From assembly GCA_023078685.1 (NCBI GenBank), contig JALGAS010000014.1:1-64000 (forward strand): a DNA stretch of 64,000 nucleotides, written 5' to 3'. Below are positions 55,490 through 64,000 of the stretch, in pieces. This DNA is from Neopestalotiopsis rosae. Taxonomy: Eukaryota; Ascomycota; Sordariomycetes; Amphisphaeriales; Sporocadaceae. The position numbers and the translations under genes are program-made. How positions within the stretch are numbered: position 1 is the stretch's first letter; the number at the start of each line of letters is the position of its first letter. A model generated the notes under the pieces. The model saw only the letters and a program-made list of their open reading frames with translations, had not been told where the DNA came from and did no database searches.

Positions 55490-57118
55490 ACCTCTGACGA
55501 GGACATATGATGCAATCTTTCACATAGCTGTAGTTGGAGAAAAAACAATTGATCAAAAGGAAAAGGCAATGAGAAGAAAAGAAGACGTCTTCTCTAGACA
55601 ATAAAGTGAACAGGGAAGTGGCTGCGCAATGGAGGGGTGGCCCGGTGGACTAGACACAGCTGCTGACGACTACAGGACCCACCAGTCAATCTATTCGGAT
55701 GTGGTCGATGGTCAGCGAATGCTCTTGTGCGAGACTGGTCAAGTAGGATGAAAGTTATTGGTGCGTATAAAGGATCGTCATACCCTACCATTTCGATCTT
55801 TTGGGAGATCCATCACACGCTCATGCCCGAGAGTGATGGAAAGAGTACCGACCTATACGCCTCCGTCTGCTGTCGAATTTTGAGACTCTTTCGCACCAGA
55901 GAGATGCTGGACGGAGGAGACTCGCATACAGTCATTGCGCACATCATTTCCACATCAAATTAGACAGCAGGACGTCATATGCGTAGGGAAGCCCGTGGCT
56001 GGCGATTCCCAGTTGAAATTCCCCCGGGGCTTGCTCAAGGTCGGTTCCAACGCAAGCGAGGTCAGTGACCACGCGTCGTGCACACACTTAATCCAATCAC
56101 TTAACCAGTCCATCTTTGCAGCATTGCAACATGACACTGACAGTGTCGCCGTGTGCGCGCTTATCGAGGGCTACAATGTGTCGCATATCTTCTGGAAACG
56201 TATTGACAAACGTTCAATTACTTCCGCGCAAGAGATTTCCTGCTTGCTCCTTTTAGCCTTGAATTGAGTGAGCTAAACCTCGACCAACTGCTAGGTCAAC
56301 CTCTCTAACGGCTCAGCTCAGCTCAGCGGGGCTATGGTTTAAAGCAACGCGCGTTATGTTTAGAGAGAGACCTGCGACTAGGGCCATAGGAGCCAGAACT
56401 AATCTAGTTTCCAACTAATAAGGGCCAGTCTTTCTCGCCCAAGTTTTTGGCTGCTGTGTTGGCCAAAAAGTCGACTATAAGTTGAGTATAACTAGTCGCA
56501 ACACCTCTTTGCAACCAATCAAAATAATGCCAAGACATGATGGCCCTATGCTATAACAAAGCAAAGGTGCCAAGCATTGCCCGAACTGATCAAAGTTACA
56601 TTTTTAGAAATCGTTGGTCGATGTATCAAAGATGGGATCATTGAACAAGGGGTGCACTTTTCATGTCGTAACGAAATTCCCGCGCCTTCAGACGCGCGCG
56701 AATTCGGATTGTGTCCCCATCAAGGGGGTGGCTGTGTCCTGGAGCATTTCACGCATATTGTTCACATACTTTCAGGGCTAAGATAGGAGATATCAGCACT
56801 CGGTACTTCCATGATGACGTGCATGTCATCATTTGGCTTTGAAATCTGATTCATGGAATATCTTCTTCACGGGACTGTCTAGTCTCGCCTTGGGACTTTG
56901 GCGAAATCATCTCATGATGATATGCTTCCCCTGAAGCCAAAGGATGATTCTAAAAAGGCTCCTCCAAGAAAGAAGTCTCCATTTCTGTCTGAGAGTGAAG
57001 ACAGAACCATCAAACTTGCTCGTTTGGTCGATGCCCATAACACCGGGCGGGTATGTGTTAAATGAAACCAAAACGCCGTGAACTCCCAAATCAATATGAA
57101 AGCAATTCAGGCTGATTT
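55490..57118. other. Intergenic, glycosyltransferase to transporter
   Basis: About 1.6 kb with no convincing gene. The ORF at 55935-56267 has no motif. A GCTCA triple repeat lies at about 56311-56326. Confidence 0.5.
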
Positions 57119-58381
57119 TCAAGCCTTGCCTCCACCACGAGCTTTGTGCTGGATCATGACGATCGAATAGCTGTAGTCATTTAGTCGACATGTTCAATTG
57201 AGAGGGATGGTACAAACACTTACGCAATGATGCCTCCAATGGCAACAAACACGCCCAGGACGGACTTGTCTCCTACAGATCGACCCGACGTGGCCCAGCC
57301 CAGCGCAACGATAGTACACGTCTTCAGATGACCAACCACAGTACTCGACACTGGCCCAGTCTTGGCAATGATGAAGAACTGAGAAATGTTGATCAAAGAG
57401 GCAAAAACGCCAGACTAGTAAAAGTTAGATCCTGATCGGTCATCACGCAGGACGACATAAGAAACTCACCATGAGAATCATGACCCATCGGTTGAATGGC
57501 ACTTCGGACCACACGGGAAATGTATCAACAAATGGGATGACATAGAGCAGCAAGAAGGCTGAGACCGGTGCCTGATTGAAGAGAAGCTGCATGCTTGTCA
57601 TCTGTAGCTTGCGGTGGTAGCTGGCGATCCAGACAGTGTACAGAGAAGATGCGAATATGCCGGCAAATGCAAATGCAACACCCAATCCCGACGTTGTCTT
57701 GACGCTGGCGTCACTAGAGGGTAGAGAGTCGTAGTAGGAGACCATGCCGACGCCAAGACAAGCTGGGATGAGGGCAAAAATCGCATTTCTGGGCAAGGTC
57801 GCCTGGTAGAGAACATAGTTCATTAATGCGACCGTGGGAGTAAGCAGAATGCGCGCAACCTGGTAAAAGGTCACACTAGAAAATGCCAACGAGAGATTCG
57901 GCAGAATGACATTGAGAGACATGGAGATCGCAAGCGGAATGATCTCGCGAATGGTGGTTCGGCGCGGGACGAAGAAGGCGAGTTGAGGCCGGGACAAAAC
58001 GAAAAGCGTCAACCACGTAATGGCAAAATGAAAGGCAGCAAAGCTGAGCTGCGCAAGCTTCAAGGAAGGATCCGAGAAGATGGCCTTGTTGGTGAAGACG
58101 ATACCAATGGTTGCCAGGGTGTTGATGACCATCCAAATGACAGCTTTCGTCATGCCTCCGCTCTCCTTGTTGGGAGCCTGAGGGGACTGCATGACTTCGT
58201 CCTTTTCCAAGAGGCCCTCCTCCTCGTGTCCATCGCGTTCCTCGACGGCGGTGTGTTGTGATGCAAGGTCGTTGTCTGAACCCTCGTAGCTGCTCCGGTA
58301 CTTTTCGTTGTCGTCGTGGGCGTCGGTAGCGGTGGAGGACGATACCGATGCCGGCGGGCTATTGTAAGCATGTGTTGCCAT
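57119..58381 (-). CDS. Triose-phosphate/nucleotide-sugar-type transporter (TPT family)
   Basis: Three exons on the minus strand (58381-57470, 57414-57224 and 57170-57119) give 384 aa. I chose the Met at MATHAYNSPP; an upstream Met at 58453 is possible. Residues 1-75 are polar and acidic, facing the cytosol. Ten membrane spans follow. Family marks are NTLATIGIVFTNKAIF (span 1), LSFAAFHFAITW, LAFSSVTFYQVARILLTP (the conserved F-x-Q-x-x-R-x-L-x-x-P type motif) and SLYTVWIASYHRKL. Near the end come VSSTVVGHLKTC and a basic C-terminus. Such proteins exchange phosphorylated sugars or nucleotide sugars across Golgi or ER membranes. Exact substrate is not readable from sequence. Confidence 0.92.
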
Positions 58382-61300
58382 GCTGTATGACTCGTGTGAG
58401 CGGAGTGTTGGGTGACGAGTTCTGTTGTTGGTTGGCCAGCTTGGAGCGAGCAATCAAGTTTCAAGCTGGAGGCAGTCGAGAAGGATTCCCAAGGTTTTGC
58501 GACCAGGCAAACGGGGAGGGTGGGAGATGTTGTTGTTATGGGCTAGAGCATCGGGAAGACGATAAGCTGGAGAGCGAATGCAACGATGGACCAGCCCTAT
58601 TGTAAAAGGGGGAAAGGGAAACGAACGGGATGCGACAATGTCAACGACAACAATGCGATTGGTGATGATGATTCAGAGACAGCCAATTTGGAAATGTCGA
58701 CTGTGTTTGGACAGGAAACTTGAGACTTGGCCGCCTGGAATCTGGGACGGGCGGGCGGCTGCAAAGCCCCGCTTTAGCGTGGGTTAGCTGCACAATTGGC
58801 GTAAGAGCCTACGGCAGTGGAGGGATCTTTGCCTTGGTTGGCCTTGCTAGGCCTTGTGGTGGCGCAAATTGGCGTGGGAAGTCAAACGGCAGCAGGGGGC
58901 CGAGGGGGCCGTTTAGGGCATTCCTCCTTCCTACAGAGCCTACCAAATATGTAGCCCACTCCTACGTACCCGAACCACACTACGCCGCGAGGGGTCTGGT
59001 ATAACTCAAGGTTTGCGCACATACATCACACTACATGAGGCGCGATCGCGACCTCACAGAAAGGCTGTATGATAAGCTATTGTGTGATGGGCCACGTTCA
59101 GCAGCTGCAAAGGGTACCTGCTGTATGCCGCCCTCGTCAGCTGCCACAACACAAACTTTGACTCAAAACTTACTCCCCTCTTCCCAAAGGGTTTGTTTGA
59201 TTGCTTGCTTTGAGTGTGATGTCTCAGAGGAAACTCACGATCTGCAGCCGATACCAATAAATGCTTGCTCCTTTGGCTCCTGTGCCCACCGCTCGTTCCT
59301 CCCCCCGGCCCCACCACATTCCTGAAACAGATACAACCTCTCTCATTTCTCGAGGGATTCTTCTGTGTAATGCGTATAACTTTGTCTAGAGGCTCGGATA
59401 TATGTTGGCGGGAGAAGTCAGCATTGTGTATCTTGTTGTGCAACCAATCTGTAAGTGTCAGCATCGATTCATTAACTGCGCATGTCATTGGTTGCACGGG
59501 TATCGCCAAGCAGTCAGCTCGGCACAGGTTGTGCTACCGTGGGGGGATCGAAAATGAAGCCCCAGGATTTCGAGGATCATTTGCTTTTCGGGGTGAGACA
59601 TGACTATACAGCTGTCAATCCAACTCGGAATGTGGCTCAAGGACAGCTTTCGTTTTTGAAAACTGTCCTTTTCTTGCGAGTAAACTCAACATGTCTCACT
59701 CTCAATCAATCGTGTCTCTTTAGCTCAAGAAGTAATTGATTGATCTCGACTGCTGTCACCTGGGGTCATTGCAAAGCAAGATAGAGTATTGTTCCACAGA
59801 ATCTGGGCTGAGAATGCATTACTTACCTGCACAACCCCCCATCGGCCAGGGATAATGACAGGTCTCCCGCGTGCGTGCATCTCGCCTCATCTGTATACAC
59901 CGATCCATACATACCTTTCGAGGTTGATATCGAGAGGCGAACTATTTATTGTCATGTCGAAAGTACCATACTGAGCAACATGGAGTGTTCTCCAACTCTT
60001 CCGTCTTTAAGCCCTACCAGCCGGCCGTCCCCTGAACACGAGATAATCCAAGGCACGCACGGTCTTGGTGAGACAGGAACATGTGCTACGTTCCAGGCTG
60101 AACGTACATCAGCCGGCCGGCACCCTTTTGCCGTCGACTTTCCTGGCTCCTGGTGCGATGTTACAAAACTGTATTGCCCATGGCAAAAGACCTCAATGAT
60201 GTCTGGTGGCTCAATTTACTGAATGACACCAAACGTGTACCCCATTTGCACATCTATGGCCAGCTGGACTTTGTGTCTGAGAATCGTGCTCTTCTGTGCA
60301 CAGTGAACTGCAACATGTTTATATTGCGTAGCCTCAGCCTTTAATTGGCCAAGAAGAAGTGGTCTGGATCCCGTGATACGTACATGCCGCGTTGGACAAT
60401 ATCATAAACTCTATCCATTGCCTCCCACGTGCGGTAATCACTCTGAACGATAACACTCCGAAACGCGATTAGCCGAGTATACTCATGCCATGATACCGTC
60501 CCGCTATTATTGCTATTCCCAAGGTATCCATATTACTGTATACTCGGATACACTTTGTGCATACTACTGCTAACAAACTCCCCATCTCCACCAAGTGCTT
60601 CGTTAGACCATTGGGGCTCGGAACCATTGATATTACAACCATAGTGCAGCCTCTCATTGCGTAGGATGGCTCGAGGGTGTAAAGTACTGCTCAGTCTAGC
60701 AAGACATGCAGCGTCTTTGGCCACACGAAAAGAAATATATAATGCTAAGCAATAAAGTAAGCTGGATTTGAGGCGTAGGCTTGCGTATGTAGGTTCGGAG
60801 GCTTACGTGATAGCGATACGAAGATAGTGGCGCTGAAACCTCTCTTTTCTTTCTAATGGCAGCGGAGGGGTAAGAAGACAAAGATGGAAGTATACTATAG
60901 GGCCCAGCTGCCGTAGTCTGGTTGTCTGGCTGCTCAGACCCCTGTTCCGATCAATAAGATACCAAGCAAGTCAGCCGAGCTCACGACCGTCACATACGCC
61001 CCGGATTCGAGGCCCCATCCGCCGGCCGACTTGGCGGGCGACCGACGTTCCGTGCAAGAAATCTGGACACCTATCACACTTTGCAGGGCTGGCAGGGTAC
61101 ATCACGTACATATGCATAATGCTGCAATTCCTCTGCTATGCCAAATACGCCAAGCTGCCTTGACCAAACTACGAATGACGTTCATATATTATCATTTGAC
61201 AATATAAGCAATCAAATGTAATTAGGATTCCTAACCTGCTGATCTGAACGGTCAAGTTCCAAGTTGATTCCTATTCGCAGGGGCTTTTCCTGTCATTCCA

Positions 61301-62321
61301 AAAATGTAGGTGGCTTGATTTGTGCCTGGGTGCGTTCCTAGCGGCCGCGCGCATCTTTTTTTGTTTAATTTGGGCGCCTTCGATGTTGTTGGTACAATAA
61401 CTTTTTCTACATACCTTGCTTTTCCTTCTATTTTTCTTTTCACCTTGTAGAATCGCCATTCCTAGAGAAAAAACAAACAACATTGCCCATATCAACTGAC
61501 CTAGGGCTGGGGACGGGGTGGCTAAAGTGTACTTTACTTTTGAGGCATTCGTCTATTAGTACCCAGCTGCGCGGATCGATTTCAGGCCCCAGACGCACCG
61601 TCGCCAGTTTGTCCCGCGATTGCCCAGCGCTCTGGTGAGCTAATAACTCTAGCTCTGCACGGCTATTTTTGCTTGCTAACACCAACTACCCAAGTACCAC
61701 CTACTTTTGACTCTTTCTCAGCTCAGCCGCTGCACACATCATTCCCCTTTGGTGGTTGAACTGATTCAGACCTAGTCCGTCAGACTTCAAGTGAGACCAA
61801 AGGGCGAAAAGAAAAGAAAAAGCCTTAATCGCCTAGCAGAGGGAAGGAGAGGGAACGCGGGCGCTTCCTGCGCATCGTCTGTCATAAGCTCAAGGAACCC
61901 ACCTTTCGAATCAGACGTCACATCCAAATAAGACAGACATCCGCCTCATACGCCAATCCCTACCCTTCTTTCACTTGCGTTGTCGTCGGACCCTGCGCCG
62001 TGCATCAGATCAATCCAAGACAGCGACATCTGCCACTCATTCGAGGGTTGACGACTGAGAATACGCTCGTTTCCTGACTTTCGGACCCGATTGGAGGAAA
62101 CCATCAGCCAAGGGATCCCTTCCGGTCATTCTTTTGATGAAATTTCCCGCCCGCCCTGGGCAGAAACATTGACCTCTTGTAATAATCGCTCTGCGCTCGC
62201 TCACTACCTACTTTGAGAGAACACACTTCTCGCCCCTCTTTCGACACTTGGTCATTGAGCTAGTCCAAAACAACAGCAACCAAAAAACGTATCAAGATTT
62301 CGGTGCACACGGCTGGACAAG
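58382..62321. other. Long gene-poor interval, 3.9 kb, between divergent genes
   Basis: It separates the 5' ends of the transporter and the sugar-nucleotide dehydratase. None of the short ORFs has motifs or splice structure. Both ends are G+C- and pyrimidine-rich as expected of promoters and leaders. No RIP signature, RNA gene or transposon was recognised. Confidence 0.5.
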
Positions 62322-63818
62322 ATGACCGCCAGCCATCATAACAACACCAATGGCCACCATCCTGGTAAGTCACAGCATCACACCCAATCTCCAGGCCACA
62401 ATCGCTGACACAGCTTGCCATTCCCACCACAGCCGTCGCCAACGGAAATGGATACAATTACGGCAACGGAGATGTCTGGCAGGATGCACCGGTGCTGACA
62501 GGCACTACCAAGTTTGAGCCGCTGCCCGATGTCAAGAACATCATGATCACGGGCGGCGCTGGCTTCATGTGAGTGAGGCTAAGAATTCTCTCGGGGGAAG
62601 GCACCCCCCCATTTCTGAGATCGGGCGACTAATCAGTGTATTCGAGCTATGCAGCGCTTGCTGGCTGGTCCGGCATTTGACTTTGACCTACCCACACGCG
62701 TACAACATTGTGTCTTTTGACAAGCTGGACTATTGCTCGTCCCTGAACAATACGCGCATGCTCAACAACAAGCGCAACTTCACCTTCTATCATGGTGACA
62801 TTACAAAACCAGAGGAGGTCCTCGACTGCATGGAGCGCCACAACATTGACACCATTTTTCACTTTGCAGCGCAGTCCCACGTCGATTTGAGTTTCGGCAA
62901 CTCCTATGGCTTCACCCACACCAATGTCTATGGAACGCATGTCATGCTGGAGAGTGCCAAGAAGCTTGGTATCAGGAGATTCATTCACATCTCCACAGAT
63001 GAGGTCTATGGAGAGGTCAAGGACGACGATGACGACCTGCTGGAGACCAGCATTCTGGCTCCAACCAATCCCTATGCTGCAAGCAAGGCTGCTGCTGAAA
63101 TGCTTGTAAACTCGTACATGAAGAGCTTCAAGCTGCCAGTCATTATTGTGCGAAGCAACAACGTGTACGGCCCCCATCAATTTCCAGAGAGTAAGTTGCA
63201 GGCCAAACCACTGCCCTTCATGCGCAGCTCACTGATATCGAACCACTAGAAATCATTCCAAAGTTTACTGCGCTTCTCAACCGTGGACAGCCTGTTGTTC
63301 TGCACGGTGACGGAAGCCCTACACGCAGATATCTCTTTGCCGGAGACGCGGCAGACGCCTTTGACACGATCCTGCACAAGGGTACACTCGGTCATATTTA
63401 CAATGTTGGATCGTATGACGAAATTTCCAACATGGACTTGTGCGTCAAGCTGCTCAAGGAGATGGGCCTCCCGAATAACAGCAAGGCCGACTTTGACAAG
63501 TGGGTCAAGTACACACATGACAGACCCTTCAACGACCACCGTTACGCCGTCGACGGAACCAAGCTCCGTAAATTGGGCTGGGACCAGAAGACACCCTTCG
63601 AGGCTGGCCTCAAGATCACAGTCAACTGGTACAGACTGTATGGAGAGAAGTGGTGGGGCGACATTAGCAATGTGCTCAGCCCGTTCCCAGTCGTCAAGAC
63701 AAATGGCGACATTAGTACAGTCGAAAAGGATGACAACGCTGAGATCTCGGAACACCCGCATGTCAAGAAGCGAAAGGTTAGTGAGACCAACGGGACGCTT
63801 GGTGCTGTCGCCGCTTGA
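62322..63818 (+). CDS. NDP-glucose 4,6-dehydratase-like (RmlB/UDP-glucose 4,6-dehydratase type)
   Basis: Four exons (62322-62364, 62433-62568, 62655-63190 and 63250-63818) give 427 aa with all phases agreeing. Residues 1-45 are a His/Asn-rich leader. The Rossmann motif is MITGGAGFI (about 52-60); Cys-Trp replaces the usual (A/G)SH after it. Then come FDKLDYCSS, FHFAAQSHVD, STDEVYGE (the catalytic Thr-Asp-Glu set of dehydratases), NPYAASKAAAE (Tyr-x3-Lys) and RSNNVYGPHQFPEK. Near 300 is RPFNDHRYAVD. It converts NDP-glucose to the 4-keto-6-deoxy sugar, the first step to rhamnose. The C-terminal 50 residues are acidic with a basic KKRK. The gene is complete, and its 3' UTR begins before the window end. 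Confidence 0.92.
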
Positions 63819-64000
63819 GCCAATCTCGAAGACTGTGTACGAATATAATGACAATACTTGCTTGATCAAGGAGTTATGGGAGTCGACACCAATGCACAAG
63901 GGCCACCATTTGGGGGGATCAGTCTAGACTGCTTTGTACCATGAAAATTACGCTAGAGGCGTCAAAATTTGAACAATACAAACGGAGCGACATCTTTTCG

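Noticed and set aside
1..64000. CRISPR arrays, bacterial operons, rRNA genes and intact tRNA genes
   Set aside because: None was seen. The introns and gene families are fungal, and no spacer-repeat pattern or complete tRNA cloverleaf was recognised.

Overview
This window is nuclear DNA of a filamentous ascomycete, probably a sordariomycete (Pezizomycotina). The evidence is genes split by short introns (46-106 nt) with GT(A/G)AGT-type donors and CTAAC/CTGAT-like branch sites, a HET-domain gene, a Zn2Cys6 regulator, a yapsin-type protease, a fused SNX41-type sorting nexin, and a large AT-rich block whose CpA/TpG dinucleotides are almost gone while CpG survives. That last pattern is the signature of repeat-induced point mutation (RIP).

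Positions 1-20465 are a nested stack of retrotransposons, all on the minus strand. The outer layer is a RIP-destroyed Ty3/Gypsy element (Gypsy-A), which starts before the window and ends with its 5' LTR at 18911-19422. Into it went a 472-bp solo Copia LTR (1954-2425, TSD TAAAA) and a full Ty1/Copia element (3954-17397, TSD from TAGTC). Into that mutated Copia went a young, unmutated chromovirus (Gypsy-B, 6116-13791, 512-bp LTRs identical by eye, TSD TTTAT). Gypsy-B belongs to the same family as Gypsy-A. It carries gag, a second frame, pol with a chromodomain, and an unexpected antisense ORF with a Zn2Cys6-like cluster and a coiled coil. An unidentified RIP-mutated sequence (19423-20465) lies between Gypsy-A and normal-composition DNA, and its edge truncates a HET-domain gene.

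Positions 20466-32000 look like accessory genome: the broken HET gene, a secreted S41-family peptidase with a Cys-rich tail, a six-exon protein kinase-von Willebrand A fusion, a small orphan gene, and a CorA-like membrane protein.

Positions 32500-64000 are more ordinary chromosome. They hold a 1-acylglycerol-3-phosphate acyltransferase, a basic hypothetical protein, and a possible nutrient module: a Dal5/allantoate-type MFS transporter, a divergent Zn2Cys6 regulator and an M20 amidohydrolase. After these come SNX41/Atg20, a GPI-type aspartic protease, a GT92-like glycosyltransferase, a triose-phosphate/nucleotide-sugar-type transporter, and an NDP-glucose 4,6-dehydratase. Long gene-free intervals (3.4-3.9 kb) separate several of these.

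Exon coordinates below were derived by hand from splice signals and reading frame. Each multi-exon model closes in frame except the Zn2Cys6 regulator, which has an unresolved frame break.
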